DNA of 15,910 nt from Candidatus Binatia bacterium (lineage in GTDB: Bacteria; Desulfobacterota_B; Binatia; UBA9968; JAJDTQ01): the NCBI GenBank assembly GCA_022827045.1, contig JAJDTQ010000284.1:1-15910 (forward strand), read 5' to 3'. This document shows, piece after piece, positions 1 through 7,189 of the stretch; within the stretch, counting starts at the first letter, position 1; each line of letters opens with the position of its first letter. The position numbers and the translations under genes were made by a program. The notes under the pieces are model-generated. The model made no database searches. It had not been told where the DNA came from and worked only from the letters and a program-made list of their open reading frames with translations.

Positions 1-24
1 CCGCGGCGCGGCCCGCCTCTACCC

Positions 25-906
25 CTATTGCTGCGCGGCGATGAAGCCCCGTAGCACCTCGTTGAACTCCGCGGGATGCTCCCGGTACGAGAAGTGGCCG
101 GCCTCGTTGATGATGTGCATCTGGGTGCGGCGCTCGCTTCCGGCCATGAGCTCCATCAGCCGCATGCCCTGGTCGAGGGTGGCGGTGGGGTCGTTGTAGC
201 CCCACACCAGCAGGGTCGGCCGCTGGAACCCGCGGTCCCGAATCCAGCCCAGGGTCTCCTCCTTCTGGCGCGCGTGCCGGGCCAGGAAGACGTTGGCCTT
301 GAGCCCCTGGGTCTCCATCTTCTCCACCGCCTCCAGGTACTTGGGCTGTTGGGCGATTTCCACGCAGGCGTCGAGCCAGTCGTCGGTGATGTGGTCGTAG
401 CCGTAGGAATAGCGCTCCAACACCCAGCGCTGGCTCTCGCGGCTCAGCCGGGGCTCCGGGGCGTTGGCATGCACGACCTCGTTCCTTCCGACTCCGGGGG
501 CAAGGGTGTTGGTGTCCACCGGGATCACGGACTTCACCAAGTCCGCCCGCTCCAGGGTCATGCGCGCCACCAGGTAGGCGCCGCGGGAATGGCCTACGAG
601 GTGGACGTTGCCGAGCTTCAGGGTCTCCAGCGTCGCCAGCGCGTGCCGCACCACCGCGGCCATGGTGTAGTCCTCGTCGCTCTTGGGGTTGTCGGTCATC
701 CCCTGGCCGAGCTTGTCCACGGCGACGACGTGGAACCACTGCGCCAGCGCGTCGAAGTTCAGCCCCCAGTCGGGGCTGCCATCGGCCGCCTCGTTGGAGC
801 CGAAGTTGCCGCCGTGGAACAGCACCACCGTCTCGCCGCTGCCCTTTTCGAAGTAGCGGGTGCGGATGCCGTCGACATCCACGTATTTTTCGTCTGCCTG
901 GTTCAT
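25..906 (-). CDS. alpha/beta hydrolase, meta-cleavage-product hydrolase-like
   Basis: A 293-residue alpha/beta-hydrolase-fold enzyme, probably cytoplasmic since no signal peptide is visible. The oxyanion-hole motif HGG is at residues 31-33, the nucleophile elbow GHSRG at 105-109 (Ser107), the acid is probably Asp239 in GYNDP, and the base His271 in EAGHFS. The order and spacing match the family that hydrolyses C-C or ester bonds, including hydrolases of aromatic meta-cleavage products. The ATG at 906 is preceded by AGGAGG (plus-strand 913-918) at a 6-base spacing. It diverges from an SDR dehydrogenase, and a LigB-type ring-cleavage dioxygenase lies further along, which suggests a role in aromatic breakdown. 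The fold and triad are clear; the substrate is inferred, and an esterase or haloperoxidase-like role is possible. Confidence 0.9.
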   Translation of the reverse strand: MNQADEKYVDVDGIRTRYFEKGSGETVVLFHGGNFGSNEAADGSPDWGLNFDALAQWFHVVAVDKLGQGMTDNPKSDEDYTMAAVVRHALATLETLKLGNVHLVGHSRGAYLVARMTLERADLVKSVIPVDTNTLAPGVGRNEVVHANAPEPRLSRESQRWVLERYSYGYDHITDDWLDACVEIAQQPKYLEAVEKMETQGLKANVFLARHARQKEETLGWIRDRGFQRPTLLVWGYNDPTATLDQGMRLMELMAGSERRTQMHIINEAGHFSYREHPAEFNEVLRGFIAAQQ

Positions 907-1014
907 GGCGATCCTCCTGATGGTGACACTGTAGCGGATTGTCCCGGCAAGGTTAACATGTGGCCGTGGGCGCGCTTGGCAATCACCCGGCGATCGGATA
1001 AGGGAGAGTGAGCC

Positions 1015-1042
1015 GAAAGGCGTACTATGAAAGGCGTACTAT
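1015..1042. repeat. perfect 14-bp tandem duplication in the SDR leader
   Basis: GAAAGGCGTACTAT occurs twice head to tail, at 1015-1028 and 1029-1042, immediately before the Shine-Dalgarno sequence of the SDR gene. The duplication places a second purine-rich GAAAGG in the leader and creates a short reading frame at 1027. Confidence 0.9.
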
Positions 1043-1059
1043 TCAAGGAGGCAAGCTAA
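1027..1059 (+). CDS. possible 10-codon leader peptide (MKGVLFKEAS)
   Basis: ATG at 1027 opens ten codons and stops with TAA at 1057-1059, overlapping the SDR start by one base (TAATG). The upstream copy of the 14-bp repeat supplies GAAAGG six bases before the ATG as a possible ribosome site, and the SDR's own AAGGAGG lies inside this small frame. The arrangement would permit translational coupling. It could equally be chance, or a remnant of a lost gene, because the peptide resembles the N-terminus of zinc-type alcohol dehydrogenases. No expression evidence is available from sequence. Confidence 0.25.
   Translation: MKGVLFKEAS
1045..1051 (+). promoter_or_regulatory. Shine-Dalgarno AAGGAGG that sets the SDR start
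   Basis: AAGGAGG lies seven bases before the ATG at 1059. This favours that start over the in-frame GTG at 1008, which would add 17 residues not needed for the SDR fold. Confidence 0.85.
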
Positions 1060-1883
1060 TGGCGAACGCCAACAACGACGAGCATCCCATGCTGAGAGAA
1101 GGATTGGGGCGGCTACGGGGCAAGGTGGCCATCATCACCGGCGCCAACAGCGGCATCGGGCGGGCCACTGCCCGCCTGTTCGCGCGCGAGGGGGCCAATG
1201 TCGTGTGCTGCGACATCCAGGAGACCATGACGCCGCGGGTGGACCAACTCATCACCGACGAGGGCGGCGAGGCCACCTTCCTGAACGTGAACGTGACCGT
1301 GGACGGCGGTCCCGAGGAGATGATGAAGACCGCCATGGACCGGTACGGCGGCGCGGACATCCTCTACAACAACGCCGGAGGCGGGATCCGCAAGCAGGCT
1401 CACGAGCACACGGACGAGGAGTGGAACTTCATCATGGACCTCAACCTGAACGCCATCCAGAGAAGCGTCCGTGCGGTGGTCCCCCACATGCTCGAAAAGG
1501 GCAGCGGCAACATCGTCAGCACCGCGTCGACCTTCGGGCTGGTGGCGTCGGCGAACTACCCGGCCTACTGCGCCACCAAGGCGGCGGTCATCAGCCTCAC
1601 CCGCCAGATGGCGCTCGACTACGGCCCCAAGGGCGTCCGCGTGAACTGCATCTGTCCCGGCGCCACCGAGACGCCGCGCTTCCGCGGGCATCCGCCGGTG
1701 CCGTCGCTGCAGGCCGCCACCCCCGAGCAGCGCAAGCGCATGGCCGACAGCAACAAGGCGCTGCTGCGGATGGCGCGGCCCGAGGAGATGGCCTACGGCG
1801 TCCTCTTCCTGGTTTCCGACGAAGCCTCCTTCGTCACCGGCCATGCCCTGGTGGTGGACGGCGGCCAGACCATCGCCGTGTGA
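1059..1883 (+). CDS. short-chain dehydrogenase/reductase (SDR)
   Basis: A 274-residue classical SDR, an NAD(P)-dependent oxidoreductase acting on alcohol or carbonyl groups. The cofactor motif TGANSGIG is at residues 27-34 and Asp52 closes the second strand, which favours NAD(H). NNAG is at 104-107, the structural Asn130 is in LNLN, and the catalytic set is Ser157, Tyr170 and Lys174 (YCATK). The C-terminal VTGHALVVDGGQ is the usual SDR ending. It starts a plus-strand run with the racemase-like, LigB and cupin genes, separated from the next gene by a palindromic repeat. A dihydrodiol or hydroxyacid dehydrogenase step in aromatic catabolism would fit, but SDR substrates cannot be read from sequence. 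Confidence 0.93.
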   Translation: MANANNDEHPMLREGLGRLRGKVAIITGANSGIGRATARLFAREGANVVCCDIQETMTPRVDQLITDEGGEATFLNVNVTVDGGPEEMMKTAMDRYGGADILYNNAGGGIRKQAHEHTDEEWNFIMDLNLNAIQRSVRAVVPHMLEKGSGNIVSTASTFGLVASANYPAYCATKAAVISLTRQMALDYGPKGVRVNCICPGATETPRFRGHPPVPSLQAATPEQRKRMADSNKALLRMARPEEMAYGVLFLVSDEASFVTGHALVVDGGQTIAV

Positions 1884-1891
1884 AGCGCGAA

Positions 1892-1989
1892 GTCCTTCGA
1901 TTTCGCTTCGCTGGCGCTCCGCTACGCTCAGGACGAACGGTGGTCTAATCGTCATCCCGTTCGTCCTGAGCGAAGCGAAGTCGAAGGAC
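1892..1989. repeat. dispersed-type imperfect inverted repeat
   Basis: The right arm at 1957-1989 is the reverse complement of the outer parts of the left arm at 1892-1940. The left arm has one substitution and an extra GC-rich insert of about 16 bases, and the loop between the arms is 16 bases. The CTCAGGACGAACGG / CCGTTCGTCCTGAG pair is the clearest part. Sequences of this type recur between genes in many GC-rich genomes. It ends 11 bases before the ribosome site of the next gene, so the RNA hairpin could affect expression. It has no T-tract and is not a standard terminator. Confidence 0.8.
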
Positions 1990-2000
1990 GCCGTTTTAAC

Positions 2001-2006
2001 AGGAGG
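2001..2006 (+). promoter_or_regulatory. Shine-Dalgarno AGGAGG pointing to a TTG start
   Basis: AGGAGG precedes TTG at 2014 by seven bases. The codon opens the conserved part of the racemase-like protein. The longer in-frame version starting at 1843 would run through the SDR 3' end and the palindromic repeat and is not credible. Confidence 0.75.
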
Positions 2007-2013
2007 ACAGGCG

Positions 2014-2733
2014 TTGTACTGCTGGCGCGGCAAGGTAGGGGTGGTCAAGCCGACGTTCCGGCCCGGCTCGCTGGAGACGTTCACACGGCTCCTGCCGGAC
2101 GGGGTGTGCGTGGTGCCGCGTTACGTCGGCGTCCGCGCGGGCACGGAGGCCGAGTTCGACGAGGCCATCGCCGTGGCCGAATCCAGGGTGGCGGAGCTAG
2201 CCGAGTTCGGGGTGGACCTCGTGGTGATCCAGGGAGTGCCGCCCATCATGCTCCGGGGCTATCGCTTCGACGGCGAGTTGACGGAGCGGCTCACCCGGGA
2301 GTACGGGGTGCCGGTGCTGACCGCCACCACCGCGCAGGTGGAGGCCTTTCGCGCGCTGGGGGTGCGCACGATGGTGATCCTCTCGTACATCCAGGGCGCC
2401 ATGAACGACAAGTTTGCCACTTTCATCGAACAGGCAGGCTTCACCGTCACGGGCGTCGAGGAGATCCGCGGCGTGGACTTCGCGGACGTCGGCGACATCC
2501 CGGTCGAGGTGATCTACCGCGAGGCTAAGAAGGCCTTCGTCGAGCACGGCGGGGAGTGCGTCTACCTCCTGGGCGCGGGCTGGGACTGCCTGCCCGCCAT
2601 CCAGTCCCTGGAGGACGACCTCGGGGTGCCGGTGGTCACCAATCTCAACGCGGAGGTGTGGGCGACCCAGAAGCGCCTCCGGATTCGCGAGCCTGTCGAA
2701 GGCTACGGGCGCCTGCTGGCGACGCTACCGTGA
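2014..2733 (+). CDS. arylmalonate decarboxylase / maleate isomerase-like protein (Asp/Glu racemase superfamily)
   Basis: A 239-residue protein from a TTG start. It shows the two-lobed Asp/Glu racemase-superfamily pattern as in arylmalonate decarboxylase and maleate cis-trans isomerase: VVIQGVPPIMLRG (71-82) in the first active-site loop, ALGVRTMVILSYI (114-126) opening the second lobe, the LLGAGWDCLPAI loop (185-196), LGVPVVTNLNAEVW (203-216) and the typical YGRLL ending (231-235). The first loop has Gly instead of cysteine, as in arylmalonate decarboxylase. In the second loop the usual cysteine position seems to hold Gly or Ala, with Cys192 about four positions later. It could act on an unsaturated or malonate-type acid from ring cleavage. 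The superfamily is fairly sure; the reaction is not. Confidence 0.75.
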   Translation: MYCWRGKVGVVKPTFRPGSLETFTRLLPDGVCVVPRYVGVRAGTEAEFDEAIAVAESRVAELAEFGVDLVVIQGVPPIMLRGYRFDGELTERLTREYGVPVLTATTAQVEAFRALGVRTMVILSYIQGAMNDKFATFIEQAGFTVTGVEEIRGVDFADVGDIPVEVIYREAKKAFVEHGGECVYLLGAGWDCLPAIQSLEDDLGVPVVTNLNAEVWATQKRLRIREPVEGYGRLLATLP

Positions 2734-2771
2734 CCGACGGCGGGGATTGACGACCGGTATCGGCGCGCCAC

Positions 2772-2794
2772 GGGGGCGACCGCCGGTCGCTCCT
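2772..2794. repeat. short palindromic repeat (GCGACCG-C-CGGTCGC)
   Basis: A perfect 7+1+7 hairpin at 2776-2790 with partly paired GGGG and TCCTAC flanks, in the 98-bp gap before the LigB gene. It resembles the short GTAGGGGCGACC-type palindromes dispersed in many GC-rich genomes. It has no U-tract, so terminator function is doubtful. Confidence 0.6.
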
Positions 2795-2831
2795 ACACGT
2801 CATCGCGGTTCGCCGCCGAAGGGGGAGGGAC

Positions 2832-3899
2832 ATGGGAGAGATACTCGGCCTCGGCATCACGCACTACCCTGGACTCGGGTTTCAGGGGAACATGACCCGG
2901 CGCATCAAGATGTGTTTGGAGGATCCCTGCCTGCCGGAACGGATGCGCGACATGAAGAACTGGCCCGCGCCCATGCGCGAGCAGTGGGGCACGGACGACG
3001 GCCAGAGCCACTCCGACGCGCACCGCCAGGACCTCATCGACCGCTTCCGCCTTGCCCGCCAAGCCCTGGACGAGTTCCAGCCGGACCTGTGCCTGCTCTG
3101 GGGCGACGACCAGTACGAGAACTTCCACGAAGACTGCGTACCGGCGTTCTCCATCCTCGCCTACGACACGGTGGACGCCCAGCCATGGACCCATATGCGC
3201 CGGGGCGCCAACATGTGGGACGAGCCGGACGACAAGGTCTTCACCATCCAGGGCCATCGGGAGGCTGGCAAGTACCTGGCGTCAAGCCTGCTGGACAACG
3301 GCTTCGACGTGGCCTACTCCTACAAGCCGCTCCACCGCGGGTTGGGCCACGCTTTCGTGAACTCCATCCTCTACCTCGACTGGGACCGCCGGGGCTTCCC
3401 CTACCCGGTGGTGCCGTTCACCGTGAACAGCTACGGCCGCAAACTGGTGGGAAGCCGGGGCGTCCCGCTTACTCCTTCGGCCGCCCGCGACATCGAGGAC
3501 CAGTTCGACCCGCCAGGACCGCAGCCCTGGCGCTGCTTCGACATCGGCGCGGCCACCGCCCGGGCCTTCGCCGAGAGTCCGTGGCGGGTGGCGCTGATCG
3601 CCTCGTCGAGCTGGTCCCACTCGTTCCTCACGGCCAAGCATGCCTTCATGTACCCGGACGTGGAGTCCGACAAGCGCTACTTCCAGGCGCTGCGGGACGG
3701 CGACTGGGACACTTGGCGCAAGACCAAACTGCCGGAAGCCGAGGACCGCGGCCACCACGAGCTGCTCAACTGGTTCGCCCTGGCCGGCGCCATGGCTGAG
3801 ATCGGCCGCAAGCCCGACGACATCGTCTTCCTGGAGTCGTGGATCTCCAACTCCGACAAGGTGTTCGCGGTCTTCCGCCCGCCGGGGTATGAGGCTTAA
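2832..3899 (+). CDS. LigB-type extradiol ring-cleavage dioxygenase, catalytic subunit
   Basis: A 355-residue class III extradiol dioxygenase-like protein (LigB superfamily, non-heme Fe(II)), expected to open catechol-type rings. The N-terminal GITHYPG carries the expected first iron ligand His11. LLWGDDQYENF (88-98) matches the family block that often reads DDH, here with Gln94. His168/His173 in LHRGLGHAF suit the acid-base histidine region, and SSSWSH (258-263) follows. It is longer than the roughly 300 residues of LigB itself. GGGAGGGA sits just before the ATG. The gene overlaps the cupin gene by 11 bases, which implies coupled expression. The family is clear; the substrate is unknown. Confidence 0.85.
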   Translation: MGEILGLGITHYPGLGFQGNMTRRIKMCLEDPCLPERMRDMKNWPAPMREQWGTDDGQSHSDAHRQDLIDRFRLARQALDEFQPDLCLLWGDDQYENFHEDCVPAFSILAYDTVDAQPWTHMRRGANMWDEPDDKVFTIQGHREAGKYLASSLLDNGFDVAYSYKPLHRGLGHAFVNSILYLDWDRRGFPYPVVPFTVNSYGRKLVGSRGVPLTPSAARDIEDQFDPPGPQPWRCFDIGAATARAFAESPWRVALIASSSWSHSFLTAKHAFMYPDVESDKRYFQALRDGDWDTWRKTKLPEAEDRGHHELLNWFALAGAMAEIGRKPDDIVFLESWISNSDKVFAVFRPPGYEA

Positions 3900-4218
3900 C
3901 ATCTACGACCTGCCCGACCCGCTCCCGGACGACGAGGAGTTCACCGACCTTATTCCCGACCGGGGCGTGAAGATAGAGCGCATCGTGTCGTGCGGCCAGA
4001 CTTCGCCCGCGGGCGAGTGGTACGACCAGAACCGCGACGAATGGGTCGTGCTGATCCAGGGCGAGGCCGTGCTGGAATACGAGGACGGCGAGACGCAGCA
4101 ACTCGGCGCCGGGGACCATGTGTTGATACCCGCCCACCGCCGCCACCGCGTGAACTACACCAGCCGTACGCCGCCGTGCATCTGGATCGCCGTGTTCGGA
4201 GACCTGCGTCGGGTGTGA
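3889..4218 (+). CDS. small cupin-domain protein
   Basis: A 109-residue single-domain cupin whose ATG lies within the end of the LigB gene (overlap 3889-3899). Motif 1 covers SPAGEWYDQNRDEWVVLIQG (39-58); it keeps the conserved Glu but has no HxH pair. Motif 2, GDHVLIPAHRRHRVNY (75-90), keeps His86 and Asn89. The reduced ligand set suggests either weak metal binding or a family variant that uses other side chains. The tight overlap suggests it works with the dioxygenase, perhaps on the ring-cleavage product, but no reaction can be assigned. The ribosome site is weak (GGGG just upstream), in line with translational coupling. Confidence 0.85.
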   Translation: MRLNIYDLPDPLPDDEEFTDLIPDRGVKIERIVSCGQTSPAGEWYDQNRDEWVVLIQGEAVLEYEDGETQQLGAGDHVLIPAHRRHRVNYTSRTPPCIWIAVFGDLRRV

Positions 4219-4357
4219 GAACCAACCGCCGCCCGCATCGAGTTTCCGGGCCGCTCAACTGTTCGAGCGCTGCAGGCCGTCGTGTCAGCCGCACAGACGG
4301 CGCCCCAGCAAATGCGCCCTCCGAAAAGGACGGAAAAGAATCTACTGGGCGGGATCC

Positions 4358-5461
4358 ATGAAACGTGTGTTGATCTACCTTCTGGGTGCGGTGACTATCG
4401 TTGCCGCAATTTTCGTCTACCTGTTCTTTCGCCCCGATATTGCAGCTCGGGTCTTCTTTGGAGCGGCTCCCTCACCGGTAGAGATGAATCTCAGGCACGT
4501 TCACAACGTGCCTGCAGCAGACGAGAAGACCGCGGCCATCGTAGCGGCTGCCAGACTCTTTCTGGACTCACTGGACGCCAATCAGAAACAGGCGGCGACA
4601 TATCGGTTTACCGACAACGCACAGCGTGCAAACTGGTCCAACTTCCCGGAAGGTATGGTTCCGCGTGGTGGTGTAAAGCTTGGTGCTCTCTCTGAATTAC
4701 AGCGGGTGAGTCTCGACAAGCTCCTTGGGGAACTTCTGAGTGAAGACGGTGTCAAAAACATCACTTATCAATTGGCCGCAGAAGACATGCTGGTCTCGGG
4801 AGACGTGTTCGGCGTCATGAAATACGGCAGTGAGTACTTCTACGCTGCATTTCTCGGTGAACCGTCCACTACGGAGCCTTGGATGTTCCAGTTCGGCGGG
4901 CACCATCTCGCGATAAACGCCACGGTATTCGGACCGCACGTTTCCTTCTCGCCGATGCTGACCGGCGGCCAACCGCTGCATTTGCGCCTTGACGGTGACG
5001 ACGTCTTCATTACGCGGAGGGAAACTGCGGCGGCGCAAGCGTTCATGGATAGCCTCACGGACGATCAGAGAGGACAAGCCGTTCGTGCCGAGCGGCCCAT
5101 TGACCTCTTGCTGGGGCCAGGAAAGTACAGCGCAACGGTTGCGCGGGAAGGCATCAGGGGCAGCGAACTTACAGCTATGCAGAGAACGCTGCTCCTGGAT
5201 GTGATCGAGGCCCGTTTGGGTTTCATGAACAATGACGACTATGCGGAAAAAATGAAGACCGTGGTGGCCGAAATCGAGGATACACACTTTGGATGGTGGG
5301 GGCGGCAGGATGTCTTGGGCGCTGCGTATTTCCGCGTGACCAGCCCGTCCCTGGTGCTCGAATACGCGTCGCAAAACGGCGAAGGCACCGTAGATCACGC
5401 CCACAGCATGTATCGTGAGCTTGACAACGACTACGGTTCCGCATGGATCACGGTCGAATGA
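4358..5461 (+). CDS. DUF3500 family protein, membrane-anchored
   Basis: A 367-residue protein of the uncharacterised DUF3500 family. The family is recognised from NWSNFPEGMVPR, FQFGGHHLAINATVFG, FSPMLTGGQP and the C-terminal HAHSMYRELDNDYG. Residues 5-24 (LIYLLGAVTIVAAIFVYLFF) form one hydrophobic segment that serves as an uncleaved anchor or signal, so the body is probably periplasmic. The repeated histidines in GGHHLAIN and DHAHS could bind metal, but this is unproven. Codon usage and base composition are visibly more AT-rich than in neighbouring genes, hinting at a different origin. It follows 139 bases of spacer with no clear signal and converges on the mannosyltransferase-like gene. No function is known to me. 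Confidence 0.85.
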   Translation: MKRVLIYLLGAVTIVAAIFVYLFFRPDIAARVFFGAAPSPVEMNLRHVHNVPAADEKTAAIVAAARLFLDSLDANQKQAATYRFTDNAQRANWSNFPEGMVPRGGVKLGALSELQRVSLDKLLGELLSEDGVKNITYQLAAEDMLVSGDVFGVMKYGSEYFYAAFLGEPSTTEPWMFQFGGHHLAINATVFGPHVSFSPMLTGGQPLHLRLDGDDVFITRRETAAAQAFMDSLTDDQRGQAVRAERPIDLLLGPGKYSATVAREGIRGSELTAMQRTLLLDVIEARLGFMNNDDYAEKMKTVVAEIEDTHFGWWGRQDVLGAAYFRVTSPSLVLEYASQNGEGTVDHAHSMYRELDNDYGSAWITVE

Positions 5462-5542
5462 ATCCAACAAGACCATTCATGAATGCCCAACCGACACATC
5501 GCAACCTCACAGGTTCCCGGTGCCCTGTCGTAAACCGGGGCG

Positions 5543-7189
5543 CTATCGTCCGGGCCGGACCACCGGCCGTTCCTCGGGCGCCGGGCGGATGCCCCAGTTG
5601 GGCGGCGGAGCGGGGGCGTCCGGGTCTGTCCAGGCCATAATCTGGACCACTGGACCATCGACCATGGTGGGGGTGTAGTCGAGCCACCGGCGGACCGGCG
5701 GTCCCTCCCGGTCTCGGCGCAGGACGCGCACGCCGGCGAATTCCCGGTCCAGGGAGTAGCCGGTAACGGAATGGTCCGGGTCTTCGGTGACGATGTGGCT
5801 CACCAGAACCGAAGTCATCGCGCTATTCCGAAGCGCGCTTCCGGAGGACTGGTCATAGAACGGTATCCTGCGGTGAAGGTAGTAGTACCCCGGCAGTTTG
5901 AAATAGGGACGGTCCGGTTGCCACACCGCGGTGACACCGGGCTCCAGGGCAAGGTAACGGTAGGCGGCGAAGATGGGGTCCCGGTTGCGCAGGAACCCCA
6001 TGTGCCGCGGTTCCCCCGACCAGGCCTGGTACACCAAGTCCTGGTACGGCAGGGCGTTCATGATTCCGGCCAGCGAAACGGCCGCGAACACGGCAGCCGC
6101 GGCTGCCACAAGCCGGCGGCCGTGCATCCGTGACGCCAGGCGCACCGCGAGGTCCGAGCCGATCAGGAGCCAGAGCGGAATGACGACGAAGACGAAGCGG
6201 TACTCCTTGTGGGCCTGCAAGGAATGGAGCACCAGGGTCAAGGCCGTCAACACCAGCAGCAGCCCGTAGCGCCGAGGTCGGAGGAGGGACGCAGCGATGC
6301 ACAACACGCCGAGGCCGGCGCTGGCGAAGACAAGCCACGCAAGGAACTGATAGGCCGGACTCTCGCCGGCGCGCAACGGGGCGAGAATGAGGTTGACGCG
6401 GAGGTTGGTGAGGTATGAGTGGAACAGGCCGTCCCCCCAGGTAAGCGCGTCGAAAACCCCCACCGCGATACAAAACCCCGCCATGGCTGCCGCGAGCAGC
6501 GCCTTCTTCCGCGTACGCAGAAACACGATTCCCAGCAACACCAGCGCGAGCGGCGCGTACTGCATCCTTATGGCGGCGGCGATAGCGGCGAGAAAGGCCG
6601 CCTGCCAGACCGTTCGGGTATCGTCCAGGGAAGGCCGCACGCAGAGCGCCAGCAGCGCCACGAGCGGAACGGTGGCCACGAACTCGGCCATGGCCTTGTG
6701 CGCGAAGCCGACGAGCTCGTACCAGAACGCGCCGACCACCAACGCCACCCGCGCCGACGTCTCGCCGAAGTGCCGTCGGGCGAAAAAGTACATGCTCGCG
6801 GGAATCCCGAGGGAGATGGCGCAGAACGCCAGCTTGACCGCGCCGATGTACCACCGCGGCTCGCCAAGGCCGACGACGTCCAGCGCTTTCAGAACGCCCG
6901 CCACGGCTCCTGCAATGATCCACGAGCGCGCGCCGTAGAAGTACTCCCAGTAGATGACGCCGTTGCCGAAGACCAGGCGGTGCGCCGGCTCCAGGTACTG
7001 CATGATCTCGTCCGGATGCAGGACGAAGTCGCCATAGAGAGCCACGGCCGCGCGCACCGCGAAGGCGGACGCGAGCACTGTGATGAAGAACCCCCTCCCG
7101 CCCTCCGCCAAGAACCGGACCCCCGCCCGTGGTTGCAACGTTCGCAAGTGCCGCAGCCTGTCCCGGAAAAGCATATGGAACCTATCCAC
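5543..7189 (-). CDS. GT22-type (ALG9/PIG-B-like) mannosyltransferase-like membrane protein
   Basis: A 548-residue polytopic membrane protein of the GT-C fold. The first extracytoplasmic loop carries HPDE (58-61) followed by QYLEPAH, the expected acidic catalytic loop. HKEYRF (327-332) corresponds to the HKExRF signature of the Alg9/PIG-B mannosyltransferases that use lipid-linked sugars. About ten hydrophobic segments precede a soluble C-terminal region of roughly 150 residues. It would transfer a sugar from a polyprenyl phosphate to a lipid or glycan on the outer face of the membrane. The GTG at 7189 overlaps the eamA-like stop by 8 bases; an ATG at 7174 with GGATAGG upstream is an equally plausible start. 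The acceptor and sugar are unknown. Confidence 0.8.
   Translation of the reverse strand: MDRFHMLFRDRLRHLRTLQPRAGVRFLAEGGRGFFITVLASAFAVRAAVALYGDFVLHPDEIMQYLEPAHRLVFGNGVIYWEYFYGARSWIIAGAVAGVLKALDVVGLGEPRWYIGAVKLAFCAISLGIPASMYFFARRHFGETSARVALVVGAFWYELVGFAHKAMAEFVATVPLVALLALCVRPSLDDTRTVWQAAFLAAIAAAIRMQYAPLALVLLGIVFLRTRKKALLAAAMAGFCIAVGVFDALTWGDGLFHSYLTNLRVNLILAPLRAGESPAYQFLAWLVFASAGLGVLCIAASLLRPRRYGLLLVLTALTLVLHSLQAHKEYRFVFVVIPLWLLIGSDLAVRLASRMHGRRLVAAAAAVFAAVSLAGIMNALPYQDLVYQAWSGEPRHMGFLRNRDPIFAAYRYLALEPGVTAVWQPDRPYFKLPGYYYLHRRIPFYDQSSGSALRNSAMTSVLVSHIVTEDPDHSVTGYSLDREFAGVRVLRRDREGPPVRRWLDYTPTMVDGPVVQIMAWTDPDAPAPPPNWGIRPAPEERPVVRPGR

Noticed and set aside
1843..2013. A 57-residue N-terminal extension of the racemase-like protein
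   Set aside because: It would translate the SDR 3' end and a palindromic repeat; AGGAGG before the TTG at 2014 and the family length point to the shorter form.
5474..5485. CATTCATGAATG palindrome between the DUF3500 and mannosyltransferase-like genes
   Set aside because: A perfect 12-bp palindrome but lying between convergent genes, without a T-tract or second copy; too short to support a terminator or operator call.
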